Origin: an uncultured Rhizobiaceae group bacterium
GTDB lineage: Bacteria > Pseudomonadota > Alphaproteobacteria > Rhizobiales > Rhizobiaceae
Length of the DNA: 64,000 bases
Assembly: GCA_938044775.1 (NCBI GenBank)
Contig: CALIOE010000095.1
Location: 1 to 64,000, forward strand
Direction of reading: 5' to 3'
The notes beneath the pieces were generated by a model. The model was given only the letters and a program-made list of their open reading frames with translations, had not been told where the DNA came from and did no database searches. Both the position numbers and the translations under genes were made by a program. Position 1 is the first letter of the stretch. Every line of letters starts with the position of its first letter. This document shows positions 46,620-57,291 of the stretch, one piece after another.

Positions 46620-47933
46620 ATGAATATCCGCGATCAGAACACCGGGTTCAGAGCCGAAGAGCTTGCGGCGCAACGAACCGCCGCTATCGGACGCTTCGTA
46701 GCTATGATTGCCATCGCCATCATGCTGACTGGCCTCACTCCCTGGCCGATGCCCATCTACTACTACGGAACGCTTTCGCTATTCGCTGCGCTCGGCTGGG
46801 CAGCATACAAGACCGCTGAATCACATTGGGGGAAACCGTGGCATCAATACGCGTTTGTGGCAGCGGATTTTGTCTTACTCACATTTGTCATTTTGTATCC
46901 TAACCCTCTGGCTCCAACTGAATTTCCCTCTCAGCTCGTTTTGAGGGGCGGCACATTTGTTCATTTCTTCGTTCTTCTCGCGGGGCTGACATATATCTAT
47001 CAGGCCCGATTGGTGCTTTGGGGCGGCATTGCAGCGAGTGTAGCATGGATGGGAGGGATTTTCGTTCTTCTTGCGCAACCGGAGACGGTGTGGCGAGCGG
47101 TTCGAGACGATGATCTCGAAGGCTTTCTTCGGGACTCGGCAAGCCCGTTCTTTGTCAATCTCAATCCCAGGGTTCAGGAAGTCATTGTATTTCTGATCGT
47201 TGCTGGACTGCTCGCTCTGGCAGTGAAGCGCTCTCGGACCATCACGCTTCGCCAGGTCAACCTGGCGCAAGAGAAGACCAACCTGGCGCGATACTTCCCG
47301 GCCAAAACCGTCGAACTGCTGGCCAGCAAAACCAATGTTCTGTCGCGACCGCGTGAGCACAATGCTGCAGTTCTGTTTACCGATCTGGTAGGCTTTACAA
47401 CCTGGTCGCAGCAACACACTCCGGCGGAGACCATTGCCTTGCTTCGAGAAGTTCAAGGCCTCATCACGACGATTATCTTTCGTCATGATGGTACACTCGA
47501 CAAGTTCATGGGTGATGGATTGATGGCGACATTCGGGACGCCCGAACCGACGGACAGAGATGCAACAAATGCGCTTGCAGCCGCCATCGAGATTTCAAAA
47601 ACCTTTGAAGAACTGCGGTTATCAAAGACCGCCGGCAAAGGCCGCAATTTGAAGCTGGCCGTTGGCTCACACTATGGCCCGATTGTACTTGGAGATGTGG
47701 GAACCGAGGACAGATTGGAGTTTGCAGTTCTTGGCGACAGTGTGAACATTGCGAGTCGCCTGGAACAGGCGACAAGGCAGGTCGACTGCAAATGTTTGGT
47801 TAGTGGCGACTTGGTTGATGCTGCTGAAAAGGAAGCTTCAGCTGATTTCTCCAGGCTGAAAAACCAGTTATCCAGCATCCCACCCATCGCCTTGCGCGGG
47901 CGTGATGGCACAACACCTGTCTTTGCGATCTAG
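46620..47933 (+). CDS. Membrane-anchored class III adenylate/guanylate cyclase
   Basis: Hydrophobic N-terminus; VLFTDLVGFTTWSQQHTPAETIALLREVQGLITTIIFRHDGTLDKFMGDGLMATFG, GDSVNIASRLEQATRQ. Confidence 0.95.
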   Translation: MNIRDQNTGFRAEELAAQRTAAIGRFVAMIAIAIMLTGLTPWPMPIYYYGTLSLFAALGWAAYKTAESHWGKPWHQYAFVAADFVLLTFVILYPNPLAPTEFPSQLVLRGGTFVHFFVLLAGLTYIYQARLVLWGGIAASVAWMGGIFVLLAQPETVWRAVRDDDLEGFLRDSASPFFVNLNPRVQEVIVFLIVAGLLALAVKRSRTITLRQVNLAQEKTNLARYFPAKTVELLASKTNVLSRPREHNAAVLFTDLVGFTTWSQQHTPAETIALLREVQGLITTIIFRHDGTLDKFMGDGLMATFGTPEPTDRDATNALAAAIEISKTFEELRLSKTAGKGRNLKLAVGSHYGPIVLGDVGTEDRLEFAVLGDSVNIASRLEQATRQVDCKCLVSGDLVDAAEKEASADFSRLKNQLSSIPPIALRGRDGTTPVFAI

Positions 47934-48559
47934 GCTCACACTTTTGGAATGGACGCCAGTTGCACGCCCACGATTTGGCACAAATTGTGATTTGGTTGGA
48001 GACCGGCAACGCCATCTTGTCGCCTGGAGTCGGCGCCGGCTCGACGGTTGTTTCATCACCAAAGCGGACACTAATGCGATTGCATCGAACGGCCCCTTTG
48101 AGCCCATTCTGCATAATGCTGCACCATGCTCCAACGGCAACAAAGGAAACGCAAACGGGACATTGCAGCGGTTGGGCGTCGGGCTGGCCAACTTTGTCGT
48201 TCGTTGTGGTCATCGTGCAAGATGACACCCCAAGGACACGGGCCATATTCGCGACCGAAGGGCCAGGGCTCTGGTGCTGCCAGACCTGACACCGCCCGTA
48301 CGCTCATTGATGAACGTCGGTTTCGCGGTTGTTCAACGAACTGAGTCCATAAAGGCAGCCGGCTCGAGAGCAAGCCCCCTTTTTAATTCCTCCGTCCGTT
48401 CGACGGTATCGCCATCCTCCCATAGAATTGCGACCTCGCGACTCCAGTTCTAAAACAGATGGTCGTGAGCATGGAAGAAACCGGCACTTTCGCTGTCGCA
48501 ACCGACGTCAATTCCTGGAGGCCCATTGTCGTACTTCACGATAAAGGCGCACTCCCATC

Positions 48560-49240
48560 TCAGTTACGCGGACGCGCCACGTCGTTGCTGCCCTCGGGCT
48601 CCGGACCGTTACCATAACTCATCCGCTGCATCTGGTCGATCACGCGAGTCATTTCTTCATCCGACAGGATCGGCGGCTCGCCTAATGGCAAAGCCTGTAC
48701 ATAAAGACGCGAGAGGGTTTCGATCTCGGTCGCCAACCAAAGTGCCTGATCCAAAGAACGGCCAAGCGAGATCTGTCCATGCTGACCCAAGAGACAGGCC
48801 AGCCGATCCTCGAGTGCTCTCAGCGCGACGTCTGACAATTCCTGCGTGCCAAATGTCGCATAGTCCGAACACCGGATGGTCGTGCCACCGGCAATGCCGA
48901 CCATATAGTGAAAGGCCGGAATATTCCGGTGGTGGCAGGCCAGGGTCGTTGCATAAACAGAATGGCAATGCAGGACGACGTCGATATCGGTACGGCTTTG
49001 TAAGATATCCCTGTGGAACCGCCACTCGGACGATGGCACTCGTCCCGCATAAGTGCCTTCGAAATCCATCTCGACCAGATCATCCGGGCACATGTCGTCA
49101 TAGGGCAAAGATGACGGCGTGATCAGAAACCCATCGCCACAACGCGCCGAAAGGTTCCCCGCTGTGCCCTGGTTGATCCCCGTCGCATTCATTTGTCGGC
49201 AGGTTGCGACCATGCGTTCGCGCAGTTCGGTATTGCTCAT
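48560..49240 (-). CDS. Class II aldolase/adducin family protein (L-fuculose-phosphate aldolase-like)
   Basis: MNATGINQGTAGNLSARCGDGFLITPSSLPYDDM, SEWRFHRDILQSRTDIDVVLHCHSVYATTLA. Confidence 0.92.
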   Translation of the reverse strand: MSNTELRERMVATCRQMNATGINQGTAGNLSARCGDGFLITPSSLPYDDMCPDDLVEMDFEGTYAGRVPSSEWRFHRDILQSRTDIDVVLHCHSVYATTLACHHRNIPAFHYMVGIAGGTTIRCSDYATFGTQELSDVALRALEDRLACLLGQHGQISLGRSLDQALWLATEIETLSRLYVQALPLGEPPILSDEEMTRVIDQMQRMSYGNGPEPEGSNDVARPRN

Positions 49241-50662
49241 TCAGGTGCCCTCCGTTTGTTCAGCGCTGATACGCCATTGATTAGCATAATCGGACAGACC
49301 AGGTATCGCAGCCGGGGTGACCGGCTCGAGTGCAAGGGAAGCAGGCGCCTTGCCCATGGCATGGTCGGCAAGACACACCGCCCCCGCCACCACACCGTGG
49401 GTCTCGTCACAGAACTCAGTTTGCTTTGTGCCAATCAGAGCAGCCACCAATGGCGCAAAGAGGGGTTCGTTGAGGAAGGTGCCGTCAAGGATGGTTCGCG
49501 GACCTCCGTTCAGCACCTCGGCGCAGGTCGCGGTCAAAAGTGCTGAGTGCAACAAGGCAAGAGCGGCGCGCTCCCCGTCGTTTTCCGGCGGGGGCCCAAG
49601 AATGCGTCCTCGTCCGGCGCTGCCCGGGAACTGGCCCTCGTTGCTGCTGAAGCTGGGGCGGGCCACGGTTCCCTGCGCGACAATCCGGGCCACCGCTCCT
49701 TCATCGATCGCCGCGCTACGCCACCGATCACCCGCGATGGCCGAGAATTCGCGCCCGCCCATGGCCAGGGCGCCAGCCACCGGAGAGCCTTCCATGTCCG
49801 CATTAATCGTGGTTCCCCTGCTGTGATCCAGCTTTTTTGTGTTTGCCTCGCGTGAAAGGGCCACCAGCCAGGTGCCGGTCGACACCAGAGTGAAATCGCA
49901 CAGGCCTGCCGCCAGATAACGATAGAAATTTGCCGTGGAATCATGGGCGCCGGTCAGCACCGTGATGCCATCGGGCAGGCCGAAGCGTCGCACGATGTTT
50001 TCGCGGATATGACCTTGCGGTGCCCAGGCGGGACGAAAATCAGGCAACAACCGCTGCCAGCCTTGCTGTTCGACTATGGGCGACCAGCGGTGCTCGGGAA
50101 CGTTCCACAAATGAGTTTGTGCGCCCATGGCGGAATATTCCGAGGCCACGGCACCCGTCAGCCACCAGCCCCAATATTGAGCAATGTTCAGATAGTGCCG
50201 CGCTCTGGCAAATGCGTCCGGATCCGCCCGCTCCATTCGCAACATTTGCCTGGCCGCATGGGTCATTGCCATCATCACCGGACTGCCACGATCCTCGAAA
50301 GAGCCGGATTTGCGAGCGTACTCGGTGTCTATTTCAGGCGGGCAGACATCCTCATAGTCTATCATCGGAAATGCGATACCCATGTCGCCGGCATCGGGGT
50401 CGCTGCCAACCAGAACTCCGCCCGAGCCGTGGCCTACCGGCACCAACAGTCGGATCGGGTGATCGCGACACAGCTCCGCCAGCGTCTCTCCCACCCAAAG
50501 CCCCAATGCGGTCAGGTCGTGGTGCCGCCAGGGAGGCCCTTCCAACACATGGTTCGGCGTCGTCCGGCTTTCCAGCAACGTCCCGCCTGTCTCTGCCACC
50601 CAAAGATCAACGTTGGTCTTGCCGACGTCCAGAACCGCGATGACACCTCGTGACGTCATCAT
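49241..50662 (-). CDS. FGGY-family carbohydrate kinase
   Basis: VIAVLDVGKTNVDLWV, YWGWWLTGAVASEYSAMGAQTHLWN, VLTGAHDSTANFYRY, FTLVSTGTWLVAL. Confidence 0.92.
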   Translation of the reverse strand: MMTSRGVIAVLDVGKTNVDLWVAETGGTLLESRTTPNHVLEGPPWRHHDLTALGLWVGETLAELCRDHPIRLLVPVGHGSGGVLVGSDPDAGDMGIAFPMIDYEDVCPPEIDTEYARKSGSFEDRGSPVMMAMTHAARQMLRMERADPDAFARARHYLNIAQYWGWWLTGAVASEYSAMGAQTHLWNVPEHRWSPIVEQQGWQRLLPDFRPAWAPQGHIRENIVRRFGLPDGITVLTGAHDSTANFYRYLAAGLCDFTLVSTGTWLVALSREANTKKLDHSRGTTINADMEGSPVAGALAMGGREFSAIAGDRWRSAAIDEGAVARIVAQGTVARPSFSSNEGQFPGSAGRGRILGPPPENDGERAALALLHSALLTATCAEVLNGGPRTILDGTFLNEPLFAPLVAALIGTKQTEFCDETHGVVAGAVCLADHAMGKAPASLALEPVTPAAIPGLSDYANQWRISAEQTEGT

Positions 50663-50723
50663 GCGCGTCGATGATCAGATACGGAGCATAGGCACATCTG
50701 GGCCGTCCTGCATGCCAGGCCTT

Positions 50724-51572
50724 TCATATCAACCGATACTGCGCGGCCTTGTTGCGCAGGAATGGCAGCCCCTTGTCCATGACCTCTTCAAAAGACTCCG
50801 CGACCGGACGCCAGATCGCCAGACCATAGCCCACCTGCGGCGGCATGTTGATGAAGCTCTCCATCGCCAACCCGCCCTTGAAACCGATAGCCGCCAGCGT
50901 GGCATATATCTCGTCCCAATCGCAGGTGCCCTCGCCAGGCGTGCCTCGATCACTCTCAGACAGATGAATATACCGCAAATGCTCGCGAGCATCGAGTATC
51001 CCGTTGCCGACGCCCTTTTCCTCGATGTTCATATGGTAGGTGTCGAGATGAATGAAGATATTGTCGGCCCCTACCTTCTCGATCATTTCCCTGGCCTGCC
51101 GGGCGGTGTTGATCAGATGGTTCTCGTAGCGGTTCACCGGTTCGATCCCGAAAGCGATTCCTAAGCTCTTGGCGTGTTTTGCTGTCGCTTCCAACGCCCG
51201 CGCGATGTTGTCGTATTCGGTGTCGGTTGGTGGCACGCCGCTGCGTTCGCCGATCCCGCCATAGGTGACCCCCGACAAGGCCTCGGCCCCCATCTCTTTG
51301 GTTTTGTCCATGGCATCGATCAGGTGGGCGATGGCCCCGTCGGGATTGATCGAGGCCCAACTCTCTTGCGGCAATCCAAGCGAGCAGACCGCCCGCATTT
51401 CGTGCTTGGCCAGAAGTTCGCGAGTGTGTTTTGCATCAACAATACTGGCATCGAGAAGCGCGATCTCGATGAAATCCATCTTGTAGGCCGCTGCCGCCGG
51501 GATAGTTCGTTCGGCACCTGGGCGGTCCCAATGCATTGTCCACATGCTGGTATGTACGCCAAAACCTTCCAT
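50724..51572 (-). CDS. Sugar phosphate isomerase/epimerase (D-tagatose/D-psicose 3-epimerase-like TIM barrel)
   Basis: MEGFGVHTSMWTMHWD..., GIAFGIEPVNRYENHLINT, IFIHLDTYHMNIEE, RYIHLSESDRGTPGEGTCDWDEI. Confidence 0.92.
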   Translation of the reverse strand: MEGFGVHTSMWTMHWDRPGAERTIPAAAAYKMDFIEIALLDASIVDAKHTRELLAKHEMRAVCSLGLPQESWASINPDGAIAHLIDAMDKTKEMGAEALSGVTYGGIGERSGVPPTDTEYDNIARALEATAKHAKSLGIAFGIEPVNRYENHLINTARQAREMIEKVGADNIFIHLDTYHMNIEEKGVGNGILDAREHLRYIHLSESDRGTPGEGTCDWDEIYATLAAIGFKGGLAMESFINMPPQVGYGLAIWRPVAESFEEVMDKGLPFLRNKAAQYRLI

Positions 51573-51574
51573 AA

Positions 51575-52567
51575 TCACGTTCCTCCTCGTTGTCTGTTTC
51601 GCCATCGCATCCCGACCCACCTGAACGCCATGACGGCAATCAGGAAGAGACCCCAAACGGCGGTTGAAAGATGCTGGTTTGCGCCGATCAGGTTCAGACC
51701 CGATGACAGCGCCTGCAGAATGATCAACGCGATAGCAACCGGCAACACCCGCCCGAAACCGCCGAAAGGATCGATGCCACCCAAAAAGCAGGCCAGAACC
51801 GTGACCAGCAGGAGCGCCTCGCCGTGCCCCACTCTGACCGAGTTGAAGCGCGCCGCCATCACAATGCCGGCGACCGCGCAGATCACCCCCGAAATCGCAT
51901 AGATTGTGACCAGCGTCCGACGCGTATGAAGGCCCGAATATTCCGCCGCCTCGATGTTGCTGCCGACCATATAGACCGAAAACCCGTGCCGTGATCGTTT
52001 CAACATGATGTGCCAGAAGACCGCCGCCAGAATAAAAACGATCATCGGAACTGGAATGCCGATGAAGCTGCCGTGGCCCAGGACGTTCATGAATTCGGGG
52101 AAGCCCGAGATATCACCGCCCCGGGTCAGAAACTCACCCAATCCGCGCAGAAATATCATCATCGCAAGCGACACTAGAATTGGGTGTGCGCCGACATAGG
52201 CCACCACTGCACCCATCAGAGCGCCCGAGGCAGCTCCGACCAGAACAGCGAGAGCACCTGCCAGAACGAAAGCGCCAATCCCAGCCTCCGGCCCGCCAAA
52301 CTGGATCAGGACCCAGGCCAGCGCCAGACCCGAGATATTGGCCTGAAAGATGATCGCCAGATTCAAACCGCCCGACAAAATCGGTACCAGCATGGCCAGT
52401 GTCAGCAAGCCCAACACTGGCATTTGAAACGCCATCGACCGCAGGTTGGCGCCGGTCAGGAAAAGCGGTGTCGCCAGCGAAAATGCCAGGAAGACCACGC
52501 CCAGAAAAGCCAGAAGGGGCAGCGTCTCGGCGCCAAGCGCGTCGTTGATCCGGTCGTGCAGCTTCAT
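51575..52567 (-). CDS. Sugar ABC transporter permease
   Basis: Multi-TM permease; FSVYMVGSNIEAAEYSGLHTRRTLVTIYAISG EAA-loop-like. Confidence 0.93.
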   Translation of the reverse strand: MKLHDRINDALGAETLPLLAFLGVVFLAFSLATPLFLTGANLRSMAFQMPVLGLLTLAMLVPILSGGLNLAIIFQANISGLALAWVLIQFGGPEAGIGAFVLAGALAVLVGAASGALMGAVVAYVGAHPILVSLAMMIFLRGLGEFLTRGGDISGFPEFMNVLGHGSFIGIPVPMIVFILAAVFWHIMLKRSRHGFSVYMVGSNIEAAEYSGLHTRRTLVTIYAISGVICAVAGIVMAARFNSVRVGHGEALLLVTVLACFLGGIDPFGGFGRVLPVAIALIILQALSSGLNLIGANQHLSTAVWGLFLIAVMAFRWVGMRWRNRQRGGT

Positions 52568-53562
52568 GGCGCGACTTCCACCGGTTCTGCCCTGCCCCGC
52601 AGCCTAAATGACAGATTTGACGATGAAATCGCCACAAGGATTGCAGCCCCGATGATCATCTGGAACGCAAATGGCGAAATGCCCAGAAGGTTCAGCCCGT
52701 TTTGCGTGATCGCAACAAACATCACGCCCAGAATACAGCCAAAAATTGTACCGCGTCCGCCGCCCAGCCGCGCGCCGCCCAGAACGACTGCGGCCAGCAC
52801 GTCCAGCTCACGGCCGTAAAGGGCATTCGGCACCACTTCCTGCGCAATGTTTACCTGCATCAGACCACCGATCCCCGCCATCATCCCGCACCAGCCGAAC
52901 GCCACGACCTGCATCTGCCAGATATTGACGCCTGCGCGACGCGCGCCCTCGGGGTTGTCACCGAAAGCATAAAGCTGACGGCCAAGCGTCGTCAGGCGGA
53001 TCAATATCCAGGTCGCCAGCACGCAGGCGACCATGACCGCAACCGACAGGTTCAGCTCCGACCAGGTGCCGTCCGCCGCCTGCCGCTCGAAGATGAAAAC
53101 CCGGTTGGTCCACCAATCGGGAAGGTCGTAGATGTTCCGGCCCCTGGTGAAAAACATCAAAAGCCCGAAAAATGCGTTGAAAGTTGCGATGGTGATGACG
53201 ATGGAAATCACCCGGAAGCCATGGATCAAAAGCGCATTGATCAGCCCCAGCCCGATCCCTAAGCCCGCCGCAATGGCGAACCCGATCGCCCAGTTACCAC
53301 CTCCGACCGCCATGAAAATCTGCGCCGCCACATATTGCACGACCGAGGCCGCCACTGCGAACGAGATGTCAATGCCACCCGTAATCAGCACCACCAGAAG
53401 GCCCACCGCCCAGATCAGATTGACGGCGTTGTTGTTCAGAAGCGACGTGATGTTGCCGAGCGTCAGGAAAGTGTCAGTCATCACCGACAACACCGCGATG
53501 ACTGACAAAAGCACGACCGAAAGCCGCGCCTCGACCGGGTATGTACGAAAGACGTCACGCAT
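52564..53562 (-). CDS. Sugar ABC transporter permease
   Basis: LGRQLYAFGDNPEGARRAGVNIWQMQVVAFGWCGMMAGIGGL; GRELDVLAAVVLGGARLGGGRGTIFG. Confidence 0.94.
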   Translation of the reverse strand: MRDVFRTYPVEARLSVVLLSVIAVLSVMTDTFLTLGNITSLLNNNAVNLIWAVGLLVVLITGGIDISFAVAASVVQYVAAQIFMAVGGGNWAIGFAIAAGLGIGLGLINALLIHGFRVISIVITIATFNAFFGLLMFFTRGRNIYDLPDWWTNRVFIFERQAADGTWSELNLSVAVMVACVLATWILIRLTTLGRQLYAFGDNPEGARRAGVNIWQMQVVAFGWCGMMAGIGGLMQVNIAQEVVPNALYGRELDVLAAVVLGGARLGGGRGTIFGCILGVMFVAITQNGLNLLGISPFAFQMIIGAAILVAISSSNLSFRLRGRAEPVEVAP

Positions 53563-55060
53563 AGATCTGTGCTTCCAACTCGGACACTTCCGTTGCACGC
53601 GGATCGTATTCCCCGACGATCCTGCCGTCTGCCATATGCAGGACGCGGTCCGCATTGAACAGAACTTCGCTCACTTCGTCAGAGATCAGCAGGATCGCAA
53701 GCCCCTCGTCCGCCAGCTGCCGCACAATACGAAAAATACCGGCACGTGCGCCCACGTCGACACCCACTGTGGGGCTGTCGAGGATCAGAAGACGCGGCTC
53801 GGTGGCCAGCCATTTGGCCAGAACCACTCGCTGTTGATTGCCACCGGACAGGGTCGATACAGCGTCTCCGGGCGCACCGATCTTGATTGCCAGTTCGTCG
53901 ATCCAGTGACGAACCAAATTGGACTGCATGACAGGCGAGATCAGACCAAGGCTGCCCAAAATACGATTCAGAATTGAAATCACTGTGTTGTCGGCAATGG
54001 ATTGCGGCTGAATCAGGCCCAGTGACAGCCGGTCCTCGGACACATAAGCCACGCCCCGCGCGATGGCATCGCGGATTGAGTTGAACCGGACAGGCGCACC
54101 TTCCAGCCACACCTTGCCCGCGTCCGACGCCCGCATCCCGATCAACGCGTGGGCCAGTTCACTTCGGCCAGCGCCGATCAATCCGGTCAATCCCATAACC
54201 TCGCCCCGCCGGATGGTCAGGTTGACGTTTTCGAACTCGTCATGACGCGTCAACCCCTCAACCTCAAGCACCGGTTCGGCTTCCGAGCGATCTTTGGCGC
54301 GCACAATGTTTTCCAATTGTGCACCCGTCATCAGCTCGCCCAGGCGAAATTGGGTCATGCCTTCGGTCGCAAAAACGCCGACCAATTGGCCGTCTCGCAA
54401 AACTGTCACCCGCTCGGAAACGTCGATTACCTCAGCCAGGCGATGGCTCACGAACACCACCGCGATACCCTGGGCCGCCAGCGTTCGCACAACCTCCAAA
54501 AGTGCGTCCGTCTCGCTTTGTGTAAGAGACGCGGTCGGTTCGTCCATGAAAACCAACCGCGCCTGGCCCATAAGGGCCCGCGCGATGGCCACGATCTGAC
54601 GCTGGGCGATTGGCAAATCGCCCAACCGCGTATCCAGTTTCAAAGATACCTTCAATCGATCCAGCACCGTCTTCACGCGTTCCCTGTATCGGCGTCCGAA
54701 AGACAAGCGCGGCACAACGCCCACCATTTCGTCGAAGGCTATGTTCTCGGCCACGGTCATATGCGGAAACAACGCCAGGTCCTGCCAGATCACCGCTATT
54801 CCCAGAGCCCGCGCCCTGTTCGGTGAGATCGTATTGTTCCTTTCGCCGAACAGCTCCAGCTCGGCTCCGGGATCGGGCGTATAAACGCCCGTAACGATCT
54901 TGATCAACGTCGACTTGCCGCAGCCATTCTCGCCGGCAAGACAATGCACCTCCCCAGCGCGCACCTCGAAATCGACAGATTGCAGCGCCTTTACGCCGCC
55001 AAAGGTCTTCGAGACATTTCTGAGCCGCAGCGCCGGGGCCGGATCGGGGTCGGTTGTCAT
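53555..55060 (-). CDS. Sugar ABC transporter ATP-binding protein (tandem ATPase domains)
   Basis: GENGCGKSTLIKIVTG Walker A, LSGGNQQRVVLAKWLATEPRLLILDSPTVGVDVGAR. Confidence 0.95.
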   Translation of the reverse strand: MTTDPDPAPALRLRNVSKTFGGVKALQSVDFEVRAGEVHCLAGENGCGKSTLIKIVTGVYTPDPGAELELFGERNNTISPNRARALGIAVIWQDLALFPHMTVAENIAFDEMVGVVPRLSFGRRYRERVKTVLDRLKVSLKLDTRLGDLPIAQRQIVAIARALMGQARLVFMDEPTASLTQSETDALLEVVRTLAAQGIAVVFVSHRLAEVIDVSERVTVLRDGQLVGVFATEGMTQFRLGELMTGAQLENIVRAKDRSEAEPVLEVEGLTRHDEFENVNLTIRRGEVMGLTGLIGAGRSELAHALIGMRASDAGKVWLEGAPVRFNSIRDAIARGVAYVSEDRLSLGLIQPQSIADNTVISILNRILGSLGLISPVMQSNLVRHWIDELAIKIGAPGDAVSTLSGGNQQRVVLAKWLATEPRLLILDSPTVGVDVGARAGIFRIVRQLADEGLAILLISDEVSEVLFNADRVLHMADGRIVGEYDPRATEVSELEAQIYA

Positions 55061-55127
55061 GATTGTATTTGATGCCTGAAAAGCGAACCCGCGCGAGGCG
55101 GGTTCCCCGATGTCAGCACAGGAGAGG

Positions 55128-56111
55128 TCAGAGCCCCTTTGCCGCCAAGTCGTCCACGGTGCTCTTATTGATCTCAAGCAGGTTGTCCGTGATGATATTG
55201 CGAGTCGCCGCATCCGGCTCAACAACACCAAGGCCTTCGATCTTGGTTCCGCTTGCGATCTCCTGGCCTTCGACCAGCATGTTGCCCATTGTGACAAAAA
55301 CGCGACCAGCCTCAGCCGGGTTCCACATAAAGCCACCCGAGATCACATCGTTCTTGAGAAGCTTCTGACCCTGGCCGGGCGAGAACGGCCCCATCACATG
55401 AACTTTGCCGCCGAGACGACGTTCTTCGATGGCGCGCCCAGCGCCAATCGGACCCTGGCTCCCGAATGCAAGAAATCCACGCAGATCGGAGTTAGCTGCA
55501 ATCAGGTCGAGCGCGGTCGAGCGGCTATCGTCGACGCTTTCGGCGACACCGTAGCGGTCGCCCACAGGCTTCAGCTTGTCGGAGCAATTCTCGGCGATCC
55601 ACTTGATCCCGGCATCGGCCCAGGCATTGTGCAGTGGCACGGTCAACGAGCCGACATACACTGCAAAAGTACCCGGCTCTTTCGTTTTCTCGCACAAAAG
55701 CTTGGCATGAGCTTCGCCAAAACCGTCCGCCGAGGCCAGTTCGAAGTTCCAGTCCACATTGTTCAGGCCTGGACCTTCATGTGCGACAACCTTGATACCC
55801 GCCTCCATTGCCTTTTTAAGAACAGGCTCAAGTGCGGCCTCATCATTCGGCACAACGCCGATGACGTCGACACCTTTGGCGATGAGGTCTTCGATTGCAC
55901 GCACCTGCAGCGCCGGGTCGGCCGAGGTCGGTCCTATCATTTCGGCGCTGACGCCGAGTTCGGCAGCGCGCTCCTTGATGCCTTCTTCCATGGCGTTGAA
56001 CCATGGAATGCCGCCGATCTTGACGACGATGCCCATCGAGGTTTCAGCATTGGCGGCACTGGCAGAGACCACCAAGGCGACCGCAGCGGCCGCGTTCAAA
56101 AGTTTCTTCAT
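55128..56111 (-). CDS. Sugar ABC transporter substrate-binding protein
   Basis: Signal peptide MKKLLNAAAAVALVVSASAANA; periplasmic-binding-protein-like sequence. Confidence 0.93.
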   Translation of the reverse strand: MKKLLNAAAAVALVVSASAANAETSMGIVVKIGGIPWFNAMEEGIKERAAELGVSAEMIGPTSADPALQVRAIEDLIAKGVDVIGVVPNDEAALEPVLKKAMEAGIKVVAHEGPGLNNVDWNFELASADGFGEAHAKLLCEKTKEPGTFAVYVGSLTVPLHNAWADAGIKWIAENCSDKLKPVGDRYGVAESVDDSRSTALDLIAANSDLRGFLAFGSQGPIGAGRAIEERRLGGKVHVMGPFSPGQGQKLLKNDVISGGFMWNPAEAGRVFVTMGNMLVEGQEIASGTKIEGLGVVEPDAATRNIITDNLLEINKSTVDDLAAKGL

Positions 56112-56283
56112 GTTTTCCTCCCATGCGCGGCGCACAGGCGCCGCTCCGTCTTCGGTTATCCGATTAAGACCGGGGCTCGATTCAAGCCAAAAATCGGTTG
56201 CTCAATCGATGTAGCAAAGGTAGACAGAAAGAAAATGTCAGTCAAGCAGCGGATGAGGCGGTTTCAGTGAAGGGTTCAGTCTC

Positions 56284-57291
56284 ATGAAATCCGGACAGAA
56301 AAGCACGATCTACGACATCGCCAGAAAGGCAGGCGCGTCGCCGTCCGCAGTGTCCGCGGCCTTGAGCGATAAGTGGAAACAACGGAGGCTGAAGCAGGAG
56401 ACCGTCGAGCGAATCAGGCAGATCGCGCGAGATGAAGGGTATTCAGCCAACCTCCAGGCGCGGGGGCTGCGAAAGGCCGAATCCGGCCTCGCGGGCATGG
56501 TGCTGCCTGACCATGAGAACCGGTTTTTCGCCGAGCTCAGCCAGCAATTTGCGCGCGAAGCTCATGCGCGCGGCCTTTGCCCTGCGATCGTCCACGCCGG
56601 ACGTGAGGCGGATGCGCAGCTCAGGTCGGTTGAAAGCCTGATCGCCTATTCAGTCGACCTTCTGATGATCGCAGGTGCCACAGAACCACTGGAGCTGGCC
56701 TATGCCTGCCGCAAGGCACGTGTGCGCCATGTCTTCGTCGACCATCCCTGTATCGAAGCGCCCTCAGTTGTCACTGACAATACCGCCGGCGCGACGAAAC
56801 TGACCCAAACGCTGCTGAATGACATGGAAGCCCCCTCGGCCTCAGACCCGACAACATGGCTCTACTTTCTCGGCGGCGAGCAGCACCTGCCAGCGTCTGC
56901 CGAGAGAATTCTGGGGTTCCGCCAAGAAACAAAAGCCAGCCAGGCGTTGTTCGACCCAGAGCAGATACTGGCATGCGGTTACGAGAGCGAAAAGGCCGAA
57001 AAGGCGCTTGCGGCACTTCACGCCAGATTAGGGCAGTTGCCCGCTGGTCTCTTCGTCAATTCAATCGGATGTCTTGAAGGGGTTTTGCGTTTTCTCTCGC
57101 GCCTTCCCGAGGGCGAGATCTCAAAGTCCACCTTCGGGTGCTTTGACTATGACCCTTTCGCGACCCTGTCGCGCTTTCCGTTGCGTATGGTTCGCCAACG
57201 CGCCGATCTCATGGTGGGTGAAGCCTTCCGGCAGCTGGATGCCGGTGCGTTCGAGCCGAATTTGATCCGCGTCCCCACACAACTGATTTGA
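56284..57291 (+). CDS. LacI family transcriptional regulator
   Basis: STIYDIARKAGASPSAVSAALSDKWKQRRLKQETVERIRQIARDEGYSANLQARGLR; divergent from the ABC transporter operon. Confidence 0.94.
   Translation: MKSGQKSTIYDIARKAGASPSAVSAALSDKWKQRRLKQETVERIRQIARDEGYSANLQARGLRKAESGLAGMVLPDHENRFFAELSQQFAREAHARGLCPAIVHAGREADAQLRSVESLIAYSVDLLMIAGATEPLELAYACRKARVRHVFVDHPCIEAPSVVTDNTAGATKLTQTLLNDMEAPSASDPTTWLYFLGGEQHLPASAERILGFRQETKASQALFDPEQILACGYESEKAEKALAALHARLGQLPAGLFVNSIGCLEGVLRFLSRLPEGEISKSTFGCFDYDPFATLSRFPLRMVRQRADLMVGEAFRQLDAGAFEPNLIRVPTQLI

Noticed and set aside
47934-48500. Multiple overlapping ORFs in both strands after the cyclase gene
   Set aside because: None has protein-like features; probably intergenic or decayed sequence
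48300-48560. Search for a direct repeat of the tRNA-Ser 3' end (attL/attR) at the far side of the sugar operon
   Set aside because: No copy of gagacagggattcgaa or similar was found by eye
55110-56270. 386-aa plus-strand ORF opposite the sugar-binding protein gene
   Set aside because: Antisense to a clear signal-peptide binding protein; no recognisable motifs
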